DNA of 64,000 nucleotides, from contig NZ_WMID02000006.1 in the NCBI RefSeq assembly GCF_009711165.2, positions 186,001 to 250,000 on the forward strand, written 5' to 3'. Both the position numbers and the translations under genes were made by a program. Of the stretch, positions 55,651 to 64,000 are shown one piece after another. The notes below the pieces were generated by a model. It was given only the letters and a program-made list of their open reading frames with translations. It had not been told where the DNA came from and did not search any database. Source of the stretch: Flavobacterium sp. MC2016-06. GTDB taxonomy: Bacteria; Bacteroidota; Bacteroidia; Flavobacteriales; Flavobacteriaceae. The number at the start of each line of letters is the position of its first letter. The first letter of the stretch is position 1.

Positions 55651-56661
55651 ATGAATCAGACACTGCTCACAAGATTATTCAAATCAATCGAAGGTAATAA
55701 AGAGGAGCCTTTGGTGCGAATAGCCTATTCTATTATTGATGAAGAAAGAAAAAAAGGGCATACAAAATTAGCAGACAAACTTGATACTATTCTGGAAGGT
55801 AATTTAGCAAGAATTATTCATCCTCAGTATACTACAACTTTAAAATTAGCAAAGAATAAGGATGATGTTTTTTCTATTCCAGCAGATAGAAGATATAAAT
55901 TACCTTTAGCAACACATATTGAAAATGATTTTTTAAGACATGATATGGTTTTAGCACCAGTTGTTGAGGAAAAAATTATACGAATTGAAAAAGAATATAT
56001 TGCAAGGGAAAGATTAGCGCATCATGGTTTAAAACCACGTCAAAAGATACTGTTGTATGGTAGTTCAGGATGTGGGAAAAGCATGACAGCTGAAAGGATT
56101 GCTTGGGATTTGGGATTGCCATTTTATAAAGTTCGTTTTGATACAATAATATCTTCATATCTTGGTGAATCAGCTTCTAACTTAAATAAATTGTTTGAAA
56201 GCCTTGAAAAATACCCTTGTGTTCTTCTTTTAGATGAGTTTGATATTATAGGAAAACAAAGAGATACGAACTCTAATGATGTAGGTGAAATTCATCGTAT
56301 TGTAAATATAGTTTTAGGACTATTGGAAGAATATAATGGACAAGGTATATTAATTGCTACTACAAATTTGGAAGGTAGTTTAGATAAAGCTTTGTTTAGA
56401 AGATTTGATGAAATTATAGAACTTCCTAGACCAAATGAAAATGAAATTGTTGACTTACTTGAAATAACATTTTCAGCATTAAATCTTAATAAAAAAATTC
56501 AATTAAAGAACTACGCAGGAGAAATGCATGGATTGTCTTATGCATTAGTGGTTAAAATTGCGAATGATGCAGCTAAGAAATCAATTATAAATTCCAGTAA
56601 AGAAATTTCTGCCGATGATTTGGATAAGGCATTAGAAGAAAATTTAGCTTTTAATAAATAA
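55651..56661 (+). CDS. AAA+ ATPase, IetA-like
   Basis: A 336-residue AAA+ ATPase of the FtsH/proteasome-like classic clade. Walker A is GSSGCGKS at 137-144, Walker B LLLDEFD at 192-198, sensor 1 ATTN near residue 233, and arginine finger RRFDEI near 248. The N-terminal 100 residues are a helical adaptor. The stop is 9 bases before the subtilase gene. An AAA ATPase followed by a subtilase is the composition of ietAS, first described as a Ti-plasmid toxin-antitoxin pair and later listed among anti-phage systems. In that system the ATPase restrains the protease. I use the name by architecture only. Confidence 0.85.
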   Translation: MNQTLLTRLFKSIEGNKEEPLVRIAYSIIDEERKKGHTKLADKLDTILEGNLARIIHPQYTTTLKLAKNKDDVFSIPADRRYKLPLATHIENDFLRHDMVLAPVVEEKIIRIEKEYIARERLAHHGLKPRQKILLYGSSGCGKSMTAERIAWDLGLPFYKVRFDTIISSYLGESASNLNKLFESLEKYPCVLLLDEFDIIGKQRDTNSNDVGEIHRIVNIVLGLLEEYNGQGILIATTNLEGSLDKALFRRFDEIIELPRPNENEIVDLLEITFSALNLNKKIQLKNYAGEMHGLSYALVVKIANDAAKKSIINSSKEISADDLDKALEENLAFNK

Positions 56662-56670
56662 TACAAAATT

Positions 56671-59130
56671 ATGGAGAGATTCCCACATTTAAAATTTTTG
56701 CAAAAAATTACGGGTAAACCTCGCCTAAATTATGTTCCAAATCCTAATGAGACAACTCAAAAAAATCTTAATAATAGAGTTGAACATTATGGTTATCTCT
56801 CGCAAAAAACGTCTTCATTAAAGGCTTCTTGGCTTGAAGAAGTATCACAAAGGGAAAATAATGATTTGCCTCCTTTGGATAAAAATGTTATCCCAATTTT
56901 TTTACAAATAAATCCAGATTTAATAGGAAATGATTTTGATTTAAAAAGTTTCGGTATTGAGATTATTTCTCAAGAAGAAGATGGTTTTATTATTGGAGCT
57001 TCTCTAGACGGTTTAAATGCTCTAAATTCAAAAATAAAAAAATTTGTAAATCAAGAGTATGGAGGTACAAAAATTGCAGATTTTTGGAAAATAATAATAG
57101 GTAATCAATGGAAACCAGAAAATATATTATCCGAGTATTTACTTTCTTTATGGAAAAATATCAATGATAATGAAATTTTTGCGGTAGAAATTGGAATTGC
57201 ATTTGATAAGCCATTAGGTAAAGAGCCTGATCCTACAAAACAAGGAGGAAAGGCTAGATTGCAAAAACATAGAGATTCTCAAGTAGAAAGAGATGATAAA
57301 TTGATGGAACGACAAGATCAATTTGATGAATTTATTAAATATTATGGAGAAAGATTAAGTTCATTTATTGATTTAGAAGATAGTTTTTCATGTAAAATAG
57401 AGATAACAGGAAAAGGGTTAAAAGATTTGGTAGAAAACTATCCCTTTGTTTTTGAGGTTTCAGAAATTGATAAAATCAATGCAATAAATGGTTCTGAAGA
57501 GGAAGAAGCAGTTATTGAAATTCAAATAGTAGGTCCTGAAGATAATTCACCTGAAATTGCGGTTATTGATAGCGGAATTATGGAAGAACATAAATATCTT
57601 TCAGCTTCAATTATTGCAAGAAATTCAAAGTCATATGTTATAGGGGATAAATCTACAGCCGATCACGTTTTAGGTGGAGGGCATGGTACAAGGGTAGCCG
57701 GCGCTATATTATATCCTTATGGTTTGCCAAAACCAGATGATGTGTATCAATTACCTTGCTTTGTTAGGAATATAAGAGTTCTAAATCATAATAATGAACT
57801 TGTGAATACTTTCCCTGCACAATTAATGCAGGAAATTGTTGAAGATAATAGTGACTGCAAAGTTTTTAACTTATCTATTAATTCAACTGCACCTTATAGA
57901 TTAAAACACATGTCTTCTTGGGCAGCAACAATCGATAATTTAATTAATCAAAATAGAATTCTATTTATAATTTCAGCAGGTAATATAGACAGTGATGTTG
58001 TTAGAGATTATATAAGTAAGGGAAATAATTATCCTGACTTTTTAAACGAACCTTATTGTAGATTAGCTAACCCTGCTCAAAGTTGTTTTGCTTTAACTAT
58101 CGGTTCTATTAATCATTCAACGTTTGAAGATAATTACTGGAAATCTTTAGGGGACGAACAGGATGTTTCTGCTTTTTCAAGAATAGGGACAGGTATTTGG
58201 GGTATGATTAAGCCTGATGTTGTTGAATTTGGTGGAGGTTTTGTAATATCTAAAAGTGTTTTTGCATCTGTTAGGAATAATGAATTTACTTCTCCAGAAT
58301 TACTCCGTTCTACTTTAAATGGGGGTAATGCTTTCGGAAAAGATAGAGTTGGAACCTCATTCGCTACACCAAAAGTGTCTCATATAGTAGCACAACTTTT
58401 AAAACTTTACCCAAATGAAGACGTCAATCTATTGAGGGGTTTAGTAGTTCAAGGAGCAAGATTGCCAAAAGATTTTTTTATAAATCCGACTTCTAAAAGT
58501 ATTAGATGTTTAGGTTATGGAATACCTTCTCTAGATAGAGTTACCAATAATACTCATCAAAGAATAACTTTTTATAATACGAATAATATTAAAGTTGAAG
58601 AAGCACATATATATTCTTTGAAGATTCCTGACAGTTTAAGATCTCCTGCAGAAGAGTACGATATACTTATTGAAGTGACCTTATCATATACTGCAAAAGT
58701 TAGAAGAACTAGGCAAAAAACAAAATCATATTTATCAACTTGGCTAGACTGGACCAGTTCAAAATTGGGCGAACCATTAGAAGATTTTAAAGATTATGTT
58801 TTGAGTGAGATAGAGAAAGGACAGGCAACTTCTTATGATAAGGATTTAAGAAATGATCTTACAGGATGGAATTGGAAAATAAAAAATACTTCCAGAGGCC
58901 CTGTTGAAGGAATAAATCGCACAAATAGTACTATTCAAAAAGATTGGTCAATAATTAAATCTCACGATTTGCCTAATGAGTTAAGTTTTGCTGTTAGAGC
59001 TCATAAAGGTTGGGATAAAATGGAAGAAGAAGTTTCTTATTCATTGGTAGTATCCATCGAAATCTTAAATTCAAGCTTAGAAATTTATGAAGCGATAAGA
59101 ATTGAAAATGAAATTGAACTTGAAACTTAA
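56671..59130 (+). CDS. Subtilisin-like serine protease (S8), IetS-like
   Basis: An 819-residue protease without a signal peptide, so intracellular. The triad is complete: Asp300 in EIAVIDSGI, His338 in GGGHGTRVAGAI and Ser563 in GTSFATP. The first 290 residues and the last ~200 are unassigned and give room for a sensor or regulator. Cytoplasmic subtilases linked to an AAA ATPase fit the ietAS defence pair, in which protease activity is presumably released on infection. The two genes are 9 bases apart, with a bidirectional terminator after this one. The system lies outside the tRNA-Leu island, between core-like genes. Confidence 0.88.
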   Translation: MERFPHLKFLQKITGKPRLNYVPNPNETTQKNLNNRVEHYGYLSQKTSSLKASWLEEVSQRENNDLPPLDKNVIPIFLQINPDLIGNDFDLKSFGIEIISQEEDGFIIGASLDGLNALNSKIKKFVNQEYGGTKIADFWKIIIGNQWKPENILSEYLLSLWKNINDNEIFAVEIGIAFDKPLGKEPDPTKQGGKARLQKHRDSQVERDDKLMERQDQFDEFIKYYGERLSSFIDLEDSFSCKIEITGKGLKDLVENYPFVFEVSEIDKINAINGSEEEEAVIEIQIVGPEDNSPEIAVIDSGIMEEHKYLSASIIARNSKSYVIGDKSTADHVLGGGHGTRVAGAILYPYGLPKPDDVYQLPCFVRNIRVLNHNNELVNTFPAQLMQEIVEDNSDCKVFNLSINSTAPYRLKHMSSWAATIDNLINQNRILFIISAGNIDSDVVRDYISKGNNYPDFLNEPYCRLANPAQSCFALTIGSINHSTFEDNYWKSLGDEQDVSAFSRIGTGIWGMIKPDVVEFGGGFVISKSVFASVRNNEFTSPELLRSTLNGGNAFGKDRVGTSFATPKVSHIVAQLLKLYPNEDVNLLRGLVVQGARLPKDFFINPTSKSIRCLGYGIPSLDRVTNNTHQRITFYNTNNIKVEEAHIYSLKIPDSLRSPAEEYDILIEVTLSYTAKVRRTRQKTKSYLSTWLDWTSSKLGEPLEDFKDYVLSEIEKGQATSYDKDLRNDLTGWNWKIKNTSRGPVEGINRTNSTIQKDWSIIKSHDLPNELSFAVRAHKGWDKMEEEVSYSLVVSIEILNSSLEIYEAIRIENEIELET

Positions 59131-59141
59131 AAAAAATATAT

Positions 59142-59177
59142 AAAAAAAGAGGCTCTTTTCACAAGGCCTCTTTTTTT
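59142..59177. terminator. Bidirectional terminator after the subtilase gene
   Basis: AAAAAAAGAGGC and GGCCTCTTTTTTT around a loop of about 10 bases, between two convergent genes. Confidence 0.85.
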
Positions 59178-59200
59178 ATAGTCACATCAAAGAAAAAAAT

Positions 59201-59596
59201 CTACTTCCCTCCCAATAATTTCTCCAAATACTCAACCTTATCCTTTTCAGCCTGAACCAAACGCTCAAAAAGCTCTACAACTTTATCAAGCGGGTTGAAT
59301 GAACAATTATGGTTTACTGTTGGTCCGCTATTAATAACAGCTCCTTCATAGTTGTTTTGAATATTATTTAAAACAACTTCGTCACTATAATTTTTAATTG
59401 CTTCCACAGAAACTCCTAAAACTGTTGCAATTTTTTCTAGTTTTTCATCATCAACAGTTTCGCTTCCTTCAATATTAGAAACAGATTGCTGGCTTACGCC
59501 AATAGCGATTGCAAGCGCTTCTTGTTTCATTCCTCTAAGCTCTCTAATTCGGCTTATGTTTCTGCCGATATGTTTTGGTTTTGTTGCTGTGCTCAT
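59201..59596 (-). CDS. XRE-family transcriptional regulator
   Basis: A 131-residue protein. Residues 10-68 are a Cro/CI-type helix-turn-helix (ISRIRELRGMKQEALAIAIGVSQQSVSNIEGSE, then KLEKIATVLGVSVEAIKN). A polar linker and a C-terminal coiled-coil (VVELFERLVQAEKDKVEYLEKLL) could mediate dimerisation. It is convergent with the subtilase gene and divergent from the 92-residue gene. The shared upstream region has a row of TACAA boxes in phase, probably its own operator. Confidence 0.9.
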   Translation of the reverse strand: MSTATKPKHIGRNISRIRELRGMKQEALAIAIGVSQQSVSNIEGSETVDDEKLEKIATVLGVSVEAIKNYSDEVVLNNIQNNYEGAVINSGPTVNHNCSFNPLDKVVELFERLVQAEKDKVEYLEKLLGGK

Positions 59597-59643
59597 AGTT
59601 CAAAGATATTTAAAATTCCTTAAAAATAGTAGGTGTAGTAAAA

Positions 59644-59743
59644 TACAAACTTGCATTAGTGAGATACAATTTTGCGTGTTTCGGTACAATGCAATCTATT
59701 GCTTAATTGCGGCGCGAAAACAAAAATACAATTTTTCGTACAA
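59644..59743. promoter_or_regulatory. Phased TACAA boxes between the XRE gene and its divergent neighbour
   Basis: TACAA occurs at 59644, 59665, 59685, 59727 and 59739. The first two sit in ATACAAACTTGC and ATACAATTTTGC, exactly 21 bases apart, and the third and fourth continue the ~21-base phase (20 and 42). Two helical turns between sites suit cooperative binding by an XRE dimer. Confidence 0.55.
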
Positions 59744-59768
59744 ATAATAATTTTAAAACTTAAACGCC

Positions 59769-60047
59769 ATGCAAGAAGCAAACAAAACCGCAACAAATGA
59801 GGATTCTATAATGCAATCTTTCGCTGAATTTCTTTCAGATCTTTGGTTTGAAGTAGAATTTAGAAAACATCCCGAATATTTAACCGAAATTTTCGAATAC
59901 ATTCTCGAAACCGAAATTGGCAACGATCTCGAGCTGCGAAATAAAATGATGAGCTGTATAAAAGCCAGTAAAATGCTGGCAAAAGCGCTTGAGCCATTTT
60001 CGGATCAAGAAATTGAAAAGGCTTGTGCCGTAATTAGAACTGTTTGA
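59769..60047 (+). CDS. Small acidic protein of unknown function
   Basis: A 92-residue helical protein (SFAEFLSDLWFEVEFRKHPEYLTEIFEYILETEIG and a C-terminal amphipathic helix). It has no motif I recognise. It is divergent from the XRE regulator and shares its operator-like region, so it may be controlled by it. The reading frame has normal codon use and is followed by a hairpin, which supports a real gene. Confidence 0.65.
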   Translation: MQEANKTATNEDSIMQSFAEFLSDLWFEVEFRKHPEYLTEIFEYILETEIGNDLELRNKMMSCIKASKMLAKALEPFSDQEIEKACAVIRTV

Positions 60048-60050
60048 GAG

Positions 60051-60080
60051 AAAAGCGTTGCAGATTTTGCAGCGCTTTTT
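60051..60080. terminator. Terminator after the 92-residue gene
   Basis: AAAAGCGTTGCA/TGCAGCGCTTTT with G-T pairs, loop GATTT and a T-run. Confidence 0.75.
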
Positions 60081-60247
60081 GTTTTTGGTTTAAATACCGT
60101 AGACAATTCGTAGACACTTTTATATTCAGGTATAACTACTTGTCGCTATAGTATTTAGTCTTTCTAAATTCGTTGTTTATTACGCAAATAAAAGGCGTTC
60201 TCCGAAAAGCCTGAACAGAGTAGGATACCCAAAACAAACAATTAATC

Positions 60248-60934
60248 ATGACAACACCACAAACTATTACCGTACCAATAACAGACCAGCAACATTTGTT
60301 ATTTTTGTTTATTCCTCTAAAAAAAGGAGTTTTGGCAGAAGCCATGCTTGCAGCCGAACAAGTTAAAGAAGCAGCGAAACTTACTGCAGCAGCTCCGGTT
60401 GGAGATCTTCGTAAAACTACTGGAGTTCATTATTTTACGATTTACACACAAGCAGACGGCCAGCCAACGCCGGGAATACCTGTTCCGGGATTTCAGTCTT
60501 ATCCAGGAAAAGACGTTTTGGTCGTGATGTCTATCTACGACGGACAGTTTGATGCTTATATAAGTGCATTTTTCCAGATAGATGCAATTGTAAAAGGTTT
60601 AGATACTTTGCTTCTTCTTATGGATGAAACAGGAATCCCTAATGTAGATCCTCAAGGAAAAACATCTGCCTATTACATTAATAAAATGGGAGGAGTTAAG
60701 AAAAATCCATTGGCATTTTATTGCCTGTTAATGCGTTACAATTTTGGAGATCCAGTTCTTTCTGCAGGTGACAGTGACAACAAAAATAGAGAATATACTT
60801 TTGGAACCAATTTCCCAGGCTTAACTGTAGCAAAAATTATTGACAATTATCCAAATGCTGATAAAATTTGGCCAGCAGTTCCGGGTCAAGTGAATTATCA
60901 ATTTCCAACGGCTCTTAAACCAGATTGTAAATAG
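60248..60934 (+). CDS. Protein of unknown function paired with a DyP-type peroxidase
   Basis: A 228-residue soluble protein of no family I can name. GVHYFTIYTQAD and VLVVMSIYDGQFDAYISAFF look like ferredoxin-like strands and helices, similar in style to the dimeric alpha-beta fold of DyP peroxidases, so it could be a distant fold relative. There are no heme histidine candidates in the expected context. It starts after a 200-base region with no gene seen and ends 40 bases before the peroxidase gene, hence probably an operon. It may be a partner, or a substrate delivered with it. Confidence 0.65.
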   Translation: MTTPQTITVPITDQQHLLFLFIPLKKGVLAEAMLAAEQVKEAAKLTAAAPVGDLRKTTGVHYFTIYTQADGQPTPGIPVPGFQSYPGKDVLVVMSIYDGQFDAYISAFFQIDAIVKGLDTLLLLMDETGIPNVDPQGKTSAYYINKMGGVKKNPLAFYCLLMRYNFGDPVLSAGDSDNKNREYTFGTNFPGLTVAKIIDNYPNADKIWPAVPGQVNYQFPTALKPDCK

Positions 60935-60974
60935 TTTAAATCTGTACTTAAATACAATTAATTAAGATAAAACT

Positions 60975-62492
60975 ATGAGCAATTCGGCTAAGGTTAACAT
61001 GAGTGATGTACAAGGACTAATATTAAAGGGTTATAATTATCCTCATATTAGATACCTTATTTTAAGTATAAAAGACATAGATGGAGCCCAAAAATTTTGT
61101 GCAGATCTTGCTTCGGGAACGGGTCCCGGCGGTATGTGTATTACCAATGCGACGCCCTGGGAAAACAACGTAAAACCTGATTATTGTCTTAATATTGGCT
61201 TTACTTATTCTGGTTTACAAACACTTATAGGAGAGGCTAATTGCACAGAAGTAGATTATTATTCTAGTGACGATGTTTTTCTTTATTATTCTAATGGAGC
61301 TGTACAAGATGCAGCTGCAATAGGTGACACAGGCGAAAGTGCTCCAGAAAATTGGTGGAAAAACGGAGGTTGGATTCCAAAAACTCCTCCAAGTACAGAT
61401 GGAAGTGAGCTTCATATTCAGCTTACACTTTTTACGTTGACTCCAGAAAACAGAGAAAAATATTATTCGACATTGCTGGGCATGATTTCAGAAACAGCAT
61501 CAGGACCATCTGTGGTTCCGGTGTATTATCAAGATTCAGACCCTATTACTGTAGACGGCTGTCCAGATTATGTGCACTTTGGTTATAGAGATAGTTTGTC
61601 TCAGCCGCGTATAGATGATATTTTTTGGAATGAACCAAAAGGAAAAATGTTAATGGGCGTAAGCAGTGTCGATGACAGGCCAATAGTGCCGGCAGATCGC
61701 TTTGTAATAAGCCAGAATGCGTCAGATTATAATGCTCATGCTTTATTGGTAAACGGTACATTTGCTGCATTTAGATTACTATATCAGGATGAAGCTAAAT
61801 TTAATACATTCATAAATTCTAATCCTGATGCTTCGCCAGAATTAATGGCTGCAAAAATGTGCGGACGCTGGCGCGATGGCACGCCTCTGGTGGTTTCTCC
61901 AGATAAAGAAGATAAAAGTTTAGGAGAACCGAGTACTAAAAATTTCAATTTTACAAACTTCGATTATCTAACTCCAAGTCCCAATCAGCAAGGAGATCAG
62001 AGCAGTGATGCGCTTGGGTTGAAATGCCCTTATGCGGCGCATATCCGAAGAGCAAATCCTCGTGATGATATAAATGTTACCGATAACAACGATAATGCTC
62101 AAACACACCGAATTTTAAGACGTGCGTCTCCTTACGGACCTGTATATGATCCTTCTGAAAAAAGTGGTATCCAAAGAGGACTAGTTGGGTTGTTTATTGG
62201 TGCAGTTCTCAACTATCAGTTTCGTTTTGTTTCGAGACTTTGGTTAGAGTCGGGAGGTTTTAGAAATCCTGATGCATCACCAAATCAGAGTGGAGTAGAT
62301 CCTATTTTTGGCCTGCAAGATGGGGATACTAATCCGGGTGATTCCGTTTTTGCATATAATACGAATAATGGGTATCAAGAGGTTCCAAATCTTACGAGAT
62401 TTATACGTACCGATGGAAGCTTGTACTTGTTTTTACCAGGAATAACAGGGCTTAAATATATCTCGGAAGGGCAAATTCCTCCGAGTACATAA
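60975..62492 (+). CDS. DyP-type peroxidase family protein
   Basis: A 505-residue heme peroxidase-like protein. The proximal heme His356 lies in CPYAAHIRRANPRDD, and the catalytic-loop region reads HFGYRDSLSQP with Asp206. The usual G-x-x-D-G has Ser207 in place of the last Gly, so the distal loop may differ. The C-terminal GLVGLFIGAVLNYQFRFVSRLW completes the barrel. It is longer than classic DyPs (about 300-450 residues). No signal peptide is visible, so location is uncertain; some relatives are packaged in encapsulins. The partner gene precedes it. Confidence 0.8.
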   Translation: MSNSAKVNMSDVQGLILKGYNYPHIRYLILSIKDIDGAQKFCADLASGTGPGGMCITNATPWENNVKPDYCLNIGFTYSGLQTLIGEANCTEVDYYSSDDVFLYYSNGAVQDAAAIGDTGESAPENWWKNGGWIPKTPPSTDGSELHIQLTLFTLTPENREKYYSTLLGMISETASGPSVVPVYYQDSDPITVDGCPDYVHFGYRDSLSQPRIDDIFWNEPKGKMLMGVSSVDDRPIVPADRFVISQNASDYNAHALLVNGTFAAFRLLYQDEAKFNTFINSNPDASPELMAAKMCGRWRDGTPLVVSPDKEDKSLGEPSTKNFNFTNFDYLTPSPNQQGDQSSDALGLKCPYAAHIRRANPRDDINVTDNNDNAQTHRILRRASPYGPVYDPSEKSGIQRGLVGLFIGAVLNYQFRFVSRLWLESGGFRNPDASPNQSGVDPIFGLQDGDTNPGDSVFAYNTNNGYQEVPNLTRFIRTDGSLYLFLPGITGLKYISEGQIPPST

Positions 62493-62513
62493 ATTTTAGA
62501 AATCTCTTAAAAG

Positions 62514-62546
62514 AAACAGATCGTCATATTATGGCGGTCTGTTTTT
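62514..62546. terminator. Terminator after the DyP gene
   Basis: AAACAGATCGTC/GGCGGTCTGTTT with a short loop and T-run, 21 bases after the stop; the stem has G-T pairs. Confidence 0.7.
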
Positions 62547-62585
62547 TTATTTACGCAGATTTAGCTGTTTTTTTTCACACGCAAT

Positions 62586-62668
62586 CTTGTCATCCTGAGG
62601 AACGAAGGATCTTCGCAAGAAACTCACATCATGTTTATCCACAATCTTGTCATTTCTGACAAGATTGT
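62586..62668. repeat. REP-like element and adjacent perfect inverted repeat
   Basis: TTGTCATCCTGAGGAACGAA starting at 62586 is nearly identical to the element at 33014. Then 62641-62668 is a perfect 12-bp inverted repeat, ACAATCTTGTCA and its complement, around TTTC. Part of the same dispersed family. Confidence 0.7.
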
Positions 62669-62751
62669 GGAAAATGGGTGCGAAATATTCGTTACCGAAA
62701 TAAGTAACCTTTACCGAAATGACAAATTAGAAGGAATTATGGCTTTAAAAA

Positions 62752-63366
62752 TTAAACTTTCCTCCCAACAAATCGCACAACAGAACCTTTCCCGATATGA
62801 AATTTTCCTTCGTTTAAAAGAATTTCTTCTTCCTCTAAAAACAGTATTTCATAATTCTCAAAATCAATCAATAATTCTTCTTTAGAAAACAAATCATCAA
62901 TATTATCTGGTCCACCCACTTTAGGATTTTGTTTTTTTAAGGTTGAATGATTTTTGCTGAAAGCTTCAAAAATAACAATCCCGCCAGGTTTCAAATATTC
63001 GCTTAATTTTTTGTGAAGCTTTGATTTTGTTTCTGCCGAAAAATGCGCGTAAATCAATCCGATTGCATCAAAGGATTCTTTTTCGAATTTTAATTCGTCT
63101 AAATTTCCAACAATATACTCTAAGCTTACTTTCTTTTCTTCGGCAAGTTTCAGGGCTTTTAACTGCCCTTCTGCGCTTAAATCAAACGAAGTGACATTCC
63201 AGTTCAATTGCGCTGCAAAAACGCCGTTACGACCTTCGCCATCAGCAGGCATTAGTATTGATCCGGGGTTGAATTTTGGCAGCCATTCTTTAAAGAATAC
63301 ATTCGGTTCTGTTCCGTAAGCAAATTCGTTGTCTTTATATCTTTCGTCCCATTTCTGATTCATCAT
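62752..63366 (-). CDS. Class I SAM-dependent methyltransferase
   Basis: A 204-residue protein. MNQKWDERYKDNEFAYGTEPNVFFKE is the usual start of thiopurine or tellurite-type small-molecule methyltransferases. Motif I is SILMPADGEGRNGVFAA, where ADGEGRNG replaces the classical GxGxG, motif II YIVGNLDELKF, and the post-I Asp is in FDLSAEG. The substrate is unknown. The ATG at 63363 gives one residue less and is equally likely. It is transcribed with the AraC gene's strand but separated from it by 80 bases. Confidence 0.85.
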   Translation of the reverse strand: MMNQKWDERYKDNEFAYGTEPNVFFKEWLPKFNPGSILMPADGEGRNGVFAAQLNWNVTSFDLSAEGQLKALKLAEEKKVSLEYIVGNLDELKFEKESFDAIGLIYAHFSAETKSKLHKKLSEYLKPGGIVIFEAFSKNHSTLKKQNPKVGGPDNIDDLFSKEELLIDFENYEILFLEEEEILLNEGKFHIGKGSVVRFVGRKV

Positions 63367-63446
63367 GATTTGATTTAAAATTAACAGATCAAATTTACAT
63401 TTGTAAACAATTTAAAAGATAGGACAAAAACAGAGTTTAATAGCAT

Positions 63447-64000
63447 TTATTTGAAGTTCTGCCGAAAGGTTTCGGGTGAAAATCCGGTATGTTTTTTAAA
63501 GAATCTAATAAAATACGAAACATCATCATAACCCATATAATCGGCAATCTGGTTGACTTGATTGGTAGTTGCTAAAAGGTATCTTTTCGATTCTAAAATA
63601 ACAGCTTCTGTAATAACTTCAGAGCTTGTTTTGCCCAAAGCAGTTTTGGTAATGGCATTGAGCTGAAAGGACGTAATATTTAGCATTTCGGCATAAAAAG
63701 CAACTTGTTTATGCGCAAGAATGTTTGTTTCTAAAAGTGCCAAAAAAGCATCAAGACGCTCTTGAATGTATAAGTTGGCAGTATCAATTGGTTGTTTACT
63801 TTGTTCTCGAATCAGTTCCAGCAAGAAAACACTAAGATTGGCTTTGATGATTTCTTGATGATTTTCGCGTTTGTCGTTATATTCTAAAAAAATATAAGTT
63901 ATGGCAGAAAGTATTCTTTGAAATTGATTTTCGTCAAGCTGATACTGATTTTGTCTGCCTGCTTTGCGTAAATAAGAATGGGTTGTTTTATTTTCGGAAG
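63447..64000 (-). CDS. AraC-family transcriptional regulator, 5' end beyond window
   Basis: The minus-strand frame is open from the last base of the window to 63447, so the gene is cut at its N-terminus; the short frame with a TTG start at 63824 is only an internal part. The C-terminal ~100 residues form the AraC DNA-binding domain: FYAEMLNITSFQLNAITKTALGKTSSEVITEAVILESKRYL, then QVNQIADYMGYDDVSYFIRFFKKHTGFSPETFRQN, the signature. The visible upstream portion looks like the end of a cupin-type sensor domain. Its targets are unknown. Confidence 0.88.
   Translation of the reverse strand, partial: SENKTTHSYLRKAGRQNQYQLDENQFQRILSAITYIFLEYNDKRENHQEIIKANLSVFLLELIREQSKQPIDTANLYIQERLDAFLALLETNILAHKQVAFYAEMLNITSFQLNAITKTALGKTSSEVITEAVILESKRYLLATTNQVNQIADYMGYDDVSYFIRFFKKHTGFSPETFRQNFK

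Noticed and set aside
62631..62885. Plus-strand frame of 84 codons overlapping the methyltransferase 3' end.
   Set aside because: Begins in the REP-like element and runs antisense to the methyltransferase C-terminus.

Overview
The window looks like a chromosome segment of a Flavobacterium-like member of the Bacteroidota. It is AT-rich, with weak Shine-Dalgarno signals and TAnnTTTG-type -7 elements in front of housekeeping genes. The gene order acpP-fabF-rnc-IPExxxVDY-pyk is typical of the group, as are lipobox lipoproteins and short dispersed palindromes of the 'GTCATTCTGAGGAACGAAG' kind.

Bases 1 to about 24,400 are an accessory defence island that ends at a tRNA-Leu gene on the minus strand. 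From left to right it holds: a tandem DUF262 (GmrSD-like) pair, the first cut by the window edge; a protein with a phosphoribosyltransferase-like motif; a large Roco (LRR-Roc-COR) GTPase; an unannotated 54-codon membrane ORF; a 2091-residue Avs-like STAND NTPase with a Cap4/DUF4297-type nuclease head; an overlapping 236-residue gene; a putative zinc-binding protein; a two-gene unit of NdpA-like protein plus three-helix membrane protein; and a small serine recombinase next to a cluster of TGATACA boxes. It ends with a DUF5131-ParB fusion gene behind a 5'-truncated type ISP restriction-modification gene, then a 5'-truncated large serine recombinase that reads into the tRNA. The last two truncations meet at one junction near 22,890-22,899, so the island edge appears rearranged and its integrase locked.

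Bases 24,500-39,600 are core genome: prs, rplY, pth, sod, purF, a PfkB kinase, an ECF sigma/anti-sigma pair, rnhA, purN, acpP, fabF, rnc and pyk. The ECF sigma gene and a divergent small membrane-protein gene share the same bipartite promoter, TGTAACC-N16-CGTC, which suggests autoregulation and a direct target.

Bases 39,900-53,830 form an envelope gene cluster. It includes a secreted sulfatase, a HAD lipoprotein, outer-membrane barrels, DUF1254, DUF2490, DUF2252, DUF2092, DUF6515 and DUF4136 proteins, a membrane-anchored AraC regulator, a transporter-like barrel and a BamA-like barrel. Palindromic operator-like sites precede the first gene. Two decayed gene remnants lie in or just after this cluster: a DUF1214 C-terminus and a CPBP-protease core. 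The rest holds a C1 peptidase, an AAA ATPase/subtilase pair resembling the ietAS defence system, an XRE regulator with phased TACAA boxes, a DyP-type peroxidase with a partner protein, a methyltransferase and a partial AraC regulator.
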